Positions 7,534 to 15,800 of a stretch of DNA of 42,109 nt are shown one piece after another. The DNA is taken from assembly GCA_964626885.1 (NCBI GenBank), contig CAZVJA010000019.1:1-42109 (forward strand), given 5' to 3'. The notes under the pieces were generated by a model. That model saw only the letters and a list, made by a program, of their open reading frames with translations. It searched no databases and had not been told where the DNA came from. This DNA comes from CAZVJA01 sp964626885. Its GTDB lineage: Bacteria; Planctomycetota; Planctomycetia; Planctomycetales; Planctomycetaceae. The position numbers were made by a program, and so were the translations under genes. The first letter of the stretch is position 1; every line of letters starts with the position of its first letter.

Positions 7534-10269
7534 TTAACCGCCGGGGTATGTAACGCGTGAGATGGCACCGATCGCCTGGTTTTGGGACTGCAATGTGCCC
7601 AGTGTGGTTTCCAGGGCAGCGAATTGCTGGACTAGGCGTTCCCGTCTTGTGTCGAGAATGGTATTCAATGTGTTGATGCGAGAATTCAGCGCATCGACCG
7701 ATTCTTGTAAAGAGTTCGTTTCCAGAGTCAGTGCGCCTGAGAATGGGTCGCTGAAGGAATTGATTAACTCTTCAGCAATTGCACCAAAGCCAGTTTTGTC
7801 TTCTTGAAAGAATTTGGAGACGGCGGAAGAGTCGTTCGCGATCGCTGCCGATAACTTGCTTTCGTCAAGGCGAATCGTACCGTCGTCGTTGATGCGAACG
7901 CCGACATCGAGTAACGATCGAACTGATTCGTTGGGTCCGAAAACTTGGCGAGAAATGAGCGATGAAAGCCGCGATTCGATTCGCAGCACAACTCCTCGGC
8001 CGTTGAGAATGCCCCGTTGATTTGTTTCGGAGTCGAACTTTGTCAGCTCCTTCGCGCTCTTGATGAAGCTGTTGTAGCTGTCAATAAATCCCTCGAGAGC
8101 TGTTTGGAGCTTTTCGTCATCTCGGGAGATCTTGACTGTAGCCGGCTGGCTGCCGGCTTTCAGCACGTCGATGCTGGCCCCCTCCAGGGCGTTTTCGAAA
8201 TGATTGGTATCCGACGCACTGAGAAACCCGTTCGCCGCGGAGCCACCGACTCGCAGCAGCGCATCTTCCCCTTGAGATGTGACGGCGAGTCCGAGATTCA
8301 ATCCGTCGTCAATGATCAGCCGCCCGGATGAGCCGGACTTGGCGGACGTCAGTGAAAGGTGCGAAGGCTTGAAGGCCGAGCCGTCGTTAACGATCACGGC
8401 ATCAACGAATTTTGCTTGAACGTTGATTTTTTCCGCCAGGTCATCCAGCGTATCGTCGGCGTCGAGAGTCACGACGACCGCAAATCGGCTATCGATTCGT
8501 TGTTTCCCATCACCTCCCACAACGCCATCCCCAAGAATTCGTAGATCGGCGGCCGTTGTCCCGCCGACTTCCTCGACCTTCAACGTGCCGGCCCCTCCTG
8601 CATCATCGACGAGGACGAACCCGTCGCCGGTGTCGTTCAGTTCGGCTGTGACATCGATTCCCGAAGCTGCATTGATTCGCTGCAAGACGTCTCCGACAGA
8701 CTTCACGGCGCTCGAGATATCAATTATCGCTTCGTTCCCCGCCGAGTCAGTGATACGAATGGAACCTGTTGCGATGCCTCCGCCATCAGGGGCGTAGTTG
8801 CCGACGCTCGTCGATTCATTGACATAACGATGATTGAGGCGTCCGGTATTCACATTGTTCTGTGCGGCATCGATGGCAATGCCGAGTTGCGAGGCGAGTG
8901 TTCCCGGTCCGACATCCGCGATGACCAGATTGCTGGATGTCGCGCCCGACGTGTCAAGGATTTTGATGCCGTTGCCAACCGCGTTGAGTTGCGCTGTCAG
9001 CTTCAACTTCACGTTTCCGGCGCCGGTGGCGGAATTGATCGCGGCCAGCACTTCGTCCAGCGATTCCGCGCCGGTCAAATCGACGATCGCCGTGGTGCCC
9101 GTACGGTCGGTCAGTGAAATTTGGCCGACGTTGTCGATTCCGCGTCCACCACGCAGATTGCGCAACAAGACGGAGTTGATGCCCGCCGTCAGTCGATTCC
9201 CGGTGATTTCATTGCCGGAAGCGGTCGCGTCCAACCCTAGATGGCGAATGACTGAGGCGTTGTTGATATCCTCGACGGCGAACGCACTTGAACCACCGCC
9301 ACCACTGAGATCAGTCAACTTGATCCGTCCATCGACCAACTCTGCGAGAAGCTTGCCGTTGTTATCTTGATGTTCGTTGATCTTTTTCAGGACATCGTTG
9401 ATGGTGACAGCACCGTCGAGGTTGACTTCTAGAACGGTATCGTCGCTCAGCGTGATCCGGATATCCTCCGCACCCTGAAGTTCACGGATTTGGTTGCCAT
9501 CGTCGAGCTGGTTCAGCAGAAAATCACCGTTGACCGTGAAGATCGCCGTGCCGGTCAAGGTATTGGAACCGACCGTTCCCGCGATACCCAGATCGTTTGC
9601 CGCGTGTCCCCCGTTGAGATCCGTGACGCTCAGATTTTGTGAACTGCTGCCCGACGTGTCAGTGAGAACCAAATGGTCCCCTTGAGCACGTGCTGTCACC
9701 GAAATCGCATTGTTCTCGTTGATAGCGTTCAACACATCGTCGACGGTATACGCATTGGAAAGATCGACATCAGCAGAAGCACCGGATCGGTCGGTAATGC
9801 GGATCACACCACGTCGGACCCCGTCTCCGGAATGCAAAGCATCGAGCAGGGTGGGGCGATTCAGGTTACCGCCGGTTGAAATGGTCAGCGTTCCCGTGCC
9901 GACTGGTTGCTGATCGGCATTCACATAGCCCTTCGACACTGCGGCAAACGTGGAGGACGTCCGTATTGACTGTACTTGGTAGGTGCCCGGCTTGGCCTGC
10001 TCAGAGGCCGTGACTTTGACTTGTGTTTCGTCGGAATTCGTGACTTTGAACGATGAAAACGTCGTTGGGCTGTTGAGCTTTTGGACCGACGTCAGAATTG
10101 AAAAGACATTTGCATCCAGCGTCTTGATACCGGTTTGCGTTGACTGGAAGCCGGTCACACGGTCCTTTAATCGCTTGACCTGCGCACTTTGCAAAGTGAT
10201 CAGGGAGTCGATCAATTGCTGCGTATTGATACCGCTAATGAGGCCGGTGCCGGTACGAATTGCTGACAT
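7534..10269 (-). CDS. fliD: Flagellar filament cap protein FliD (hook-associated protein 2), oversized
   Basis: FliD forms the cap at the filament tip under which exported flagellin folds. The N-terminus (IRTGTGLISGINTQQLIDSLITLQ, then a heptad-like helix) and the C-terminus (a long helix ending in the LNTILDTRRERLVQQFAALETTL region) are typical. At 911 residues it is about twice the common 450-500. The extra length is mostly five tandem copies of a flagellin-hook IN-type repeat, at about residues 152-230, 266-346, 380-464, 500-580 and 595-665. Each has a beta strand ending in I-DSAG/TDRSG, then a V-DVL--IN helix, then a VLTDTSG-like turn and an LGI-type end. The ATG at 10269 follows AGAGG; a TTG just before it is in frame but less likely. 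It is followed by fliS. Confidence 0.95.
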   Translation of the reverse strand: MSAIRTGTGLISGINTQQLIDSLITLQSAQVKRLKDRVTGFQSTQTGIKTLDANVFSILTSVQKLNSPTTFSSFKVTNSDETQVKVTASEQAKPGTYQVQSIRTSSTFAAVSKGYVNADQQPVGTGTLTISTGGNLNRPTLLDALHSGDGVRRGVIRITDRSGASADVDLSNAYTVDDVLNAINENNAISVTARAQGDHLVLTDTSGSSSQNLSVTDLNGGHAANDLGIAGTVGSNTLTGTAIFTVNGDFLLNQLDDGNQIRELQGAEDIRITLSDDTVLEVNLDGAVTINDVLKKINEHQDNNGKLLAELVDGRIKLTDLSGGGGSSAFAVEDINNASVIRHLGLDATASGNEITGNRLTAGINSVLLRNLRGGRGIDNVGQISLTDRTGTTAIVDLTGAESLDEVLAAINSATGAGNVKLKLTAQLNAVGNGIKILDTSGATSSNLVIADVGPGTLASQLGIAIDAAQNNVNTGRLNHRYVNESTSVGNYAPDGGGIATGSIRITDSAGNEAIIDISSAVKSVGDVLQRINAASGIDVTAELNDTGDGFVLVDDAGGAGTLKVEEVGGTTAADLRILGDGVVGGDGKQRIDSRFAVVVTLDADDTLDDLAEKINVQAKFVDAVIVNDGSAFKPSHLSLTSAKSGSSGRLIIDDGLNLGLAVTSQGEDALLRVGGSAANGFLSASDTNHFENALEGASIDVLKAGSQPATVKISRDDEKLQTALEGFIDSYNSFIKSAKELTKFDSETNQRGILNGRGVVLRIESRLSSLISRQVFGPNESVRSLLDVGVRINDDGTIRLDESKLSAAIANDSSAVSKFFQEDKTGFGAIAEELINSFSDPFSGALTLETNSLQESVDALNSRINTLNTILDTRRERLVQQFAALETTLGTLQSQNQAIGAISRVTYPGG

Positions 10270-10333
10270 CAACGCCTCTTAGGAAGCTGTATCGCGGAAA
10301 GACGATCCGCGCAAGTTCTTAACCATTCTGGAG

Positions 10334-10362
10334 GTATCGGCCATCGAAAACATGGCGCTTGA
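10334..10362 (-). promoter_or_regulatory. Candidate sigma-28 (FliA) promoter for fliD-fliS
   Basis: On the minus strand GCCGATAC (10341-10334) matches the sigma-28 -10 box at seven or eight positions. TCAAG lies 17 bases upstream, one mismatch from TAAAG and one or two bases further than the usual spacing. The box is about 65 bases before the fliD ATG. Support comes mainly from the same box recurring before the other flagellar-island transcription units. Confidence 0.5.
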
Positions 10363-10435
10363 GACCAGCTGATGTTAGTTTGGATAAAATGGGGGCGGCG
10401 GGTGTGATTGGCTAAAGATTCCGCATCCGTTGAGC

Positions 10436-10495
10436 GACTGATTCCATCGATTTCACCTGCGGATCACCTACAAAGCACAGCCGGATGAATCAGTC
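10436..10495 (-). terminator. Possible long stem-loop at the end of the DUF6165-like gene
   Basis: GACTGATTC at 10436-10444 is the exact inverse complement of GAATCAGTC at 10487-10495. The pairing can be extended inward through a bulge (CCATC with GGATG). One arm overlaps the stop codon of the DUF6165-like gene. No U-tract follows, so this could be a weak terminator or a processing site between that gene and fliD. Confidence 0.3.
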
Positions 10496-10891
10496 ATAAC
10501 GGGCGTAGGACTTCTCCTCGACCAAACTCGATCCGAGCAGTTCATTGATCCGGCGTTTCAGGGACGCACGCTCATCATTTGTCCGGTAGACGCAGCGGGC
10601 CAACTCCACGAAACGAGGGCCAAAATCACGGTTCTTCTCGCAGATTCGCAATTCGTCCTCGATCTCCCACAGGTGCTCATTCACCGATCGAAGTTTCGAT
10701 GTGAGGTCCGTCAATTCGGCAGATGTATCGACCGACCGCGACACACAGTCCCGGAGCATTTCGAGCTCACGGCAGACGTTGGAGCGCTTGCAAGAGTCTG
10801 CGATTCTTTGTGACTTGATTTCAAGAATGGTTAATTTGTCGATTAACTCCCCGGGTGCGACGGGGATGTGAATCAATGTGCAAAGATTCAT
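10490..10891 (-). CDS. DUF6165-like protein
   Basis: A 133-residue, mostly helical, charged protein. The opening IHIPVAPGELIDKLTILEIKSQRI followed by a V-RELEML helix resembles the DUF6165 family, which has no established biochemical role as far as I know. The protein has no membrane segment or signal peptide and a likely coiled-coil character (heptad-like Leu/Ile spacing across residues 15-120). It starts only 5 bases after the stop of the TPR-GT9 gene, behind an AGGGG ribosome-binding site, so the two are almost certainly co-translated. Translational coupling to a glycosyltransferase suggests a partner or assembly factor for it, but that is inference. Confidence 0.7.
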   Translation of the reverse strand: MNLCTLIHIPVAPGELIDKLTILEIKSQRIADSCKRSNVCRELEMLRDCVSRSVDTSAELTDLTSKLRSVNEHLWEIEDELRICEKNRDFGPRFVELARCVYRTNDERASLKRRINELLGSSLVEEKSYARYD

Positions 10892-10896
10892 CTTTA

Positions 10897-12474
10897 CTAC
10901 CCCTGGTTGTTAATCGGGTTCATTTGTAGAACGAGCTGCAATTGGGTGCGCATTCGACTGAAGACCTCATCCCAATCGTCACGTCGAGTCTGACGAAATA
11001 GCCGCACCGAAGGATACCACGGAGTGTCTTCGCGACCGGTCAACCACCGCCATTCTGGTACGGACGAAAGTGGAATCCAGGTCGGCACTCCGAGGGCTCC
11101 GGCTAAGTGTGCAATCGATGTATCGGTGGTAATGACGAGATCGAGGCACGTCATCACGGCGGCGGTTTCGATAAACGCTCCGGAGTTCTCATCCAGCCGC
11201 GATCCAAGATCGAGCACAGGGAACTGGGCCTCCTTCAGTTGCTCTCCCCCAAAACCTTTTTGAAGGCTGATCAATTGGACGTTTTCGAGGCTCGCCAATG
11301 CTGAAAAATTTTGTAATGGGAACGACCGGAATCGATCTTTAGGATTCGCCTGGTTACCCTGCCATTGAATTCCGATGCGAAATCCTTGAATCGCGGCAAG
11401 GTCGCGCCGCCAACGTTCCACTAAGGCGGGTCGTGCTGTCAGGTAGGGAGCAGGCGGAATTGTGGTTGTGTGTGTTTGGAGTAGGGCCGGCAGGCTCATC
11501 AGCGGCAACCAGGCGTCACAACTTGTAGGAGGATCATCGGATGCATAGATTTCATCGACTCCTTCCACAGCTTCCAACAACTGCAGAAGCGGGCGCTGGC
11601 ACCGCATCACAATTCGTCCGACCTTCCCTTTAGCAGCGGAAGCAAATCGAACAAATTGGATCGTATCTCCGAGACCTTGCTCCGCCTCCAGCATCACGGT
11701 TATTTCCGGGAGATCGTTTCCGTTCCATCTTGGACGATCACATGGTGCGGAATGTTCTCTCCGGACATGCCAGCGCCATTCGTATTCACGCCAGCCATGT
11801 TCCCAATCGCCCAAGGAAAGCCAAGCGAGTGAAAGGTTGTAATGGCTTCTCGCGTGCCGTGGTTCGGCTCTTAGCGCCCTCTCATAACACAAAATGGAGT
11901 CGGCGATTCGTCCTTGATCGAAGACCGAGATGCCGAGGCTGTTCCATGCATCGGGATCGTCCGGTTTCAAAGCGACGACGTGTCTGAAAGACTCCTCGGC
12001 TTCCTCAAGCCTCCCTGCACGAAGCAGGGCGTTTCCAAGATTGAACTGAAAGTCGGCAACTACCGGCTTTGTTTGAACTGCCGAACGGTAGCATTCAATG
12101 GCCCCAGCGAAGTCCTCCTGGTCCAGCAAAACGTTTCCCAGGTTGTTATACGCTTCGGCATAGGAAGGTCGAAAGGACAGCGCTGTGCGAAAACATTCCA
12201 CCGCACGCGACAACTCTCCCCGCGCCTTCAGCGCCGTGCCGAGGGCGCGATGGCACATGGCATCTTGAGGATCGAGTGAAAGGGCCCGGAGAAAGCAGTC
12301 AATCGCTTCGTCCACGCGGTTCTGCTTTTGCAGAACATTCCCCAGGTTGTAGTGAACTCCCGCATGCCTTGGATCAACTCGCAGTATTTCGCGATACAGC
12401 TTATCAGCGGACTCGAGATCACCTGCTTGATGATGCTGCACCGCCAGTTTGATTGTTTGGGAAATGGTGACCAT
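10897..12474 (-). CDS. TPR protein with GT9-like glycosyltransferase domain (525 aa)
   Basis: Residues about 1-235 hold roughly six tetratricopeptide repeats (for example AYNNLGNVLLDQEDFAGAIECYRSA), then the linker GWREYEWRW typical of this protein type. From about residue 255 to the end there is a GT-B fold of GT9/heptosyltransferase type: a glycine-rich loop AEQGLGDTIQF near 264, the second half starting FRIGIQWQGN, and DLVITTDTSIAHLAGALGVP near 451, which corresponds to the nucleotide-sugar site of heptosyltransferases. It differs from the other GT9-like proteins of the island by DTS rather than DNS/DNA in that motif, so it may use a different donor. It is cytoplasmic by composition. The N-terminus (QTIKLAVQHHQAGDLESAD) aligns with those of the other six TPR proteins. 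It is followed after 5 bases by the DUF6165-like gene. Confidence 0.85.
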   Translation of the reverse strand: MVTISQTIKLAVQHHQAGDLESADKLYREILRVDPRHAGVHYNLGNVLQKQNRVDEAIDCFLRALSLDPQDAMCHRALGTALKARGELSRAVECFRTALSFRPSYAEAYNNLGNVLLDQEDFAGAIECYRSAVQTKPVVADFQFNLGNALLRAGRLEEAEESFRHVVALKPDDPDAWNSLGISVFDQGRIADSILCYERALRAEPRHARSHYNLSLAWLSLGDWEHGWREYEWRWHVRREHSAPCDRPRWNGNDLPEITVMLEAEQGLGDTIQFVRFASAAKGKVGRIVMRCQRPLLQLLEAVEGVDEIYASDDPPTSCDAWLPLMSLPALLQTHTTTIPPAPYLTARPALVERWRRDLAAIQGFRIGIQWQGNQANPKDRFRSFPLQNFSALASLENVQLISLQKGFGGEQLKEAQFPVLDLGSRLDENSGAFIETAAVMTCLDLVITTDTSIAHLAGALGVPTWIPLSSVPEWRWLTGREDTPWYPSVRLFRQTRRDDWDEVFSRMRTQLQLVLQMNPINNQG

Positions 12475-12584
12475 AGCTCACGGTGAGTCGAAGGTGTAAA
12501 TCGCATTCGCGGGCAGGATTTTTTTAGCTCCGTTTTGTCCGAATTTCGCTCGACAGTCGATTTGTCATTTTCGTTTAACGCGGT

Positions 12585-15500
12585 TTATCCAGCTGCCCGC
12601 CGGCCTTCCTCGTGGCCCCGAGCATCATCGATCCAAGATTGGAAGAGCTGCTGGTATTCGTCGATGGAGCGCGAGTCATCGAACAGAACAGGTGTGTGTT
12701 CCAAAAGCTGTCCTCGCAGGTACTCTCGATATTCCACATCGGTTGCTATACGGACCGCAGTCTCGACATAGCTTTCCACCGAGCCCGCGACGCATTCCAG
12801 GATATTCATCCGACGATAGAACCCGTATGTAAAGCGGCCGCGGAGAAACTCTCCCGGAAGAGTCACGATCGGTTGATTCAAGGACAGTCCGTCAAGCGTC
12901 GTCAGCCCGCCTCCGTAGTGCAACGGATCAAGCAGCACGTCGGCCGCCGCAATGAGGCTCAAATAACCGTCCAGGGTTTGATACGGAATGAACACGATCC
13001 GTTCAAAGACATCCGGTGCGGTTAGTGCAAAACGGTTTTGCAGCTTTCTCGCAACATAACCTTCCCGATCTTTCGGGATGACGATGACTCCATGCGGATC
13101 TCGTCGAAGAATGTCACGGAACAATTGGTCCATGTCCGGATGAAATTTCTCGATCTTATTCGGGCAGACGTACAGGTGCTGGTTTCGTGTCACTCCGAAA
13201 TCGTCACGACTCTTGGGTTGATTCGGAAGTTCGAGTCGGCGCTGGCAGGTCATCAGAGAATTGCCGCGAACCAGAGTTTCGGTGTAATGCCGATGGGCGC
13301 CTTCTGGTTCCGCCAGTCCGTCCGAGAGGAAATAATCGATTTGTGAAAAGCCGCTTGTTACCGGCACTCCGGCACCGGTGCATTGCACGGGCGCCAAGCG
13401 GAAGAGAGGAAGAAAATAGTTGGTGACGTCCGAGCCGACCTCCCAGTGATACAGCAGATCAAATCGAGCTTCGCGAACCACCTCAACGATGCGGTCGAAT
13501 CGGCTGGGGACGACGAGCAACTCCACGGTTTCGGAGTGAAAGTCCCGTTTGATCCGTTCTTGACCACCGGCAGAACAGATGATCGACACGTCAAATTGAG
13601 CCGGACTCAACTGCTCAACGATTTTGCCGAGATAACGAAGGAAGACCCCTTCGTGTCCTTCCGTAACGACAAATCCGATCCGCGGTTTTCCATCCCGTTT
13701 CGTGATCGGTTCCGGCTGGAGGCAGTTCCGAAATACCCGAGCGTACGCCTCTTTGAGCGGCCGATCATTCCGCCCGTGAAACTGGAGGACATACGGTGGG
13801 GGACAGCCGCACTGCGTAATGTCTTCGGGGGTAATCTGAAGATTCTTTCTCGCCAGACGCTTCAAATCGGCTGCCAGCCGTGCGCGATAATCGTCAATTC
13901 CTACCGTGCTGTGGAAGACGACAGGGCATAATGTCGCCGTCCAGAGTTGCCATAACGGCTGATCGGGAAGCTGTTTCAAGACCGTACGATATTGTGCGGC
14001 GGCTCCCGCAAGATCATCTTGAGACTTGAGGACATTCCCCAGAGAGATCATTGTCTCGAAGTCGTCAGGGTTATGCCGAAGGACTTCCTCGTAACATTCG
14101 CGCGCTTCGTCGAAGCGTTTGAGATTTCGATACGTGTTCCCTAATTGGTACAAAGTGGGAAGATGATCCGGGTTAAGTTCACGGGAACGCGTGTAAGACG
14201 CAATCGCCTCGTGAAAACTTCCTTGTGCCTTCAATGCGTTGCCGAGATGAAAGTGATGTTTAGCGTCACCGGGTTCAAGCTCCGCCGCACGACGATACGA
14301 CGGTAATGCCTCCGCGATCCGCCCCGAAAGTTCCAGGGTTCGGCCGAGAACAAAATGGACCGCACTGTTGTCGGGCTGATTTCGGAGAACGAGGCGATAT
14401 TCCGCCTCGGCTTCAGAGAATTTTCGTTGTTGTTTGAGAACTTGTGCCAGATTCAGATGCGCGCCGACATCGTCCGGCTGGCGGCTGAGCAATTCACGAT
14501 AACATGATTCCGCTTCCGAATAGTCACCGGCTGCAACGAGTGAATTTCCAAGATTCTTGAGCGCCGCTGCATGAAAAGGTTCGAGCTCCAAAGTTCTCCG
14601 GAACGACTCGATCGATCGGCCAAACTCCCGTTGCGCGGCCAGAGTGTTCGCCAAATTGTAGTGTGCGGCCGCAAATCTCCCGTCAACTTCGATGGCGTTT
14701 TGAAAACTTTCAATCGCAGCGGAAAGGTCTCCGAGCTCGCTTTGGATACATCCCAGGTTCGTCCATGCCGGCGCGTTCTTGGGATCAAGTATCAGCCCTT
14801 TCTGGTACCAGCGTTTTGATTCCTCATGATTCCGCTGAGAGAGCAGCACATGAGCTACTCCAAAAGATGCGGCTGATGATTCCGGCAGACGGTCAGCCAC
14901 GAGTTGATAGATCGCCAGAGCTTCGTCGAATCTTCCAAGCAACTCGAGTTGATGCGCCAGGTTGCAACAGCGGGGCGCGGATTCTGCCGAAAAACAAATG
15001 ACGTAGTGGATGTGCTCGAGCGCTTCCGCAGCGTCATCCATATTGAGCAGCGTGGCAGCGAGGTTGTAATGCGCGTTCACTTCGTCTGGATTGATTTCGA
15101 GTGCCTGGCGATAGCACGCCTCGGCCCCTTTGTGTTCGCTAAGCTCGGCGAGAATCAATCCCAGGTTGTTATAGGCATCCGCGAAACGGGGCGCAATTTG
15201 AATGGCACGTTGAAAAGCTGCCAACGCTTTCTGCGGTTGTCCCAGGGAGCGATGGACTGTTCCCAGACTGTTCCAGTACGTTGCAGTAGTCTCGCTGATG
15301 TCGATCGCTTGCCCGATATAGTCGAGAGCCGCGACATTCCGGCCTTGTTGATGCTGGACTATTCCCAGCAGATGGAGCACCTCGCCATTTGCGGGATCAA
15401 CCCGCAGAATTTTGCGGTATATTTTCTCCGCGCTCCCCAAATCGCCTGATTGGTGGATCTGGATCGCTTTCTCAAGTGACTCGGACAGGGCAGCCGTCAT
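12585..15500 (-). CDS. TPR protein with GT41 (SPINDLY/OGT-like) glycosyltransferase domain (971 aa)
   Basis: The N-terminal 540 or so residues are about fifteen TPR units; the C-terminus is a GT41-type glycosyltransferase, the family that transfers GlcNAc or fucose to Ser/Thr of proteins. Matches to catalytic landmarks of O-GlcNAc transferase are a His in IGFVVTEGHEGVFLRYL near 608, a Lys in KIEKFHPDMD near 785 (donor-phosphate lysine position), and Asp in DPLHYGGGLTTLDGL near 861. The frame can begin at a TTG at 15545, but by alignment with its paralogues (SESLEKAIQIHQSGDLGSAE) the ATG at 15500 is the likely start; neither has a visible Shine-Dalgarno. A central TPR block (PRCCNLAHQLELLGRF onward) closely resembles one in the TPR-GT9-methyltransferase gene, suggesting exchange between paralogues. 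Confidence 0.88.
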   Translation of the reverse strand: MTAALSESLEKAIQIHQSGDLGSAEKIYRKILRVDPANGEVLHLLGIVQHQQGRNVAALDYIGQAIDISETTATYWNSLGTVHRSLGQPQKALAAFQRAIQIAPRFADAYNNLGLILAELSEHKGAEACYRQALEINPDEVNAHYNLAATLLNMDDAAEALEHIHYVICFSAESAPRCCNLAHQLELLGRFDEALAIYQLVADRLPESSAASFGVAHVLLSQRNHEESKRWYQKGLILDPKNAPAWTNLGCIQSELGDLSAAIESFQNAIEVDGRFAAAHYNLANTLAAQREFGRSIESFRRTLELEPFHAAALKNLGNSLVAAGDYSEAESCYRELLSRQPDDVGAHLNLAQVLKQQRKFSEAEAEYRLVLRNQPDNSAVHFVLGRTLELSGRIAEALPSYRRAAELEPGDAKHHFHLGNALKAQGSFHEAIASYTRSRELNPDHLPTLYQLGNTYRNLKRFDEARECYEEVLRHNPDDFETMISLGNVLKSQDDLAGAAAQYRTVLKQLPDQPLWQLWTATLCPVVFHSTVGIDDYRARLAADLKRLARKNLQITPEDITQCGCPPPYVLQFHGRNDRPLKEAYARVFRNCLQPEPITKRDGKPRIGFVVTEGHEGVFLRYLGKIVEQLSPAQFDVSIICSAGGQERIKRDFHSETVELLVVPSRFDRIVEVVREARFDLLYHWEVGSDVTNYFLPLFRLAPVQCTGAGVPVTSGFSQIDYFLSDGLAEPEGAHRHYTETLVRGNSLMTCQRRLELPNQPKSRDDFGVTRNQHLYVCPNKIEKFHPDMDQLFRDILRRDPHGVIVIPKDREGYVARKLQNRFALTAPDVFERIVFIPYQTLDGYLSLIAAADVLLDPLHYGGGLTTLDGLSLNQPIVTLPGEFLRGRFTYGFYRRMNILECVAGSVESYVETAVRIATDVEYREYLRGQLLEHTPVLFDDSRSIDEYQQLFQSWIDDARGHEEGRRAAG

Positions 15501-15800
15501 GGGTCGATGTGAGGTGCTCGCGAGAGTTGTCGTGTGTAACGCCAAATTCTAAAAGGTCTTACGACGCAATCCGCCGATGCGGAACGGAGACAGGTTCCCC
15601 TGAAGTCGTTCTCTTCGACGTGAAGAAACCGATCTCTCCGGAATGTCTATCGGCATCACGGCGGGAGTCGTGTGAATGCGTTAACCCGAGTCGCGTCAGC
15701 AATTTGTGAAACCGGATTAACGCTTCCCTGATGTCGGGCACGTTTCATTGAAAAGAGAACGAGCTAATGCTCCGACCTGAGGTCATTGCGGGCTCTGGAT
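15501..15800. other. Intergenic region with a GCCGATAG box
   Basis: About 300 bases without a convincing gene separate the two GT41-type genes. A 60-codon frame on the minus strand (15559-15741) crosses it, but it has no ribosome-binding site or recognisable motif. The useful content is the sigma-28-like box at 15647-15654. Short palindromes such as GACCT-g-AGGTC near 15774-15784 lie between the upstream stop and that box. Confidence 0.5.
15647..15654 (-). promoter_or_regulatory. Candidate sigma-28 -10 box upstream of the 971-aa TPR-GT41 gene
   Basis: GCCGATAG on the minus strand, about 147 bases before the preferred ATG at 15500. No good TAAA-type -35 is seen at 15-17 bases upstream (the sequence there is CACA-like), so this is a half-match. 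It is kept because the same octamer class occurs before each other unit of the island. Confidence 0.35.

Noticed and set aside
15559..15741. 60-codon minus-strand frame in the gap between GT41 genes
   Set aside because: It spans the promoter-like box, lacks a ribosome-binding site and resembles nothing known.
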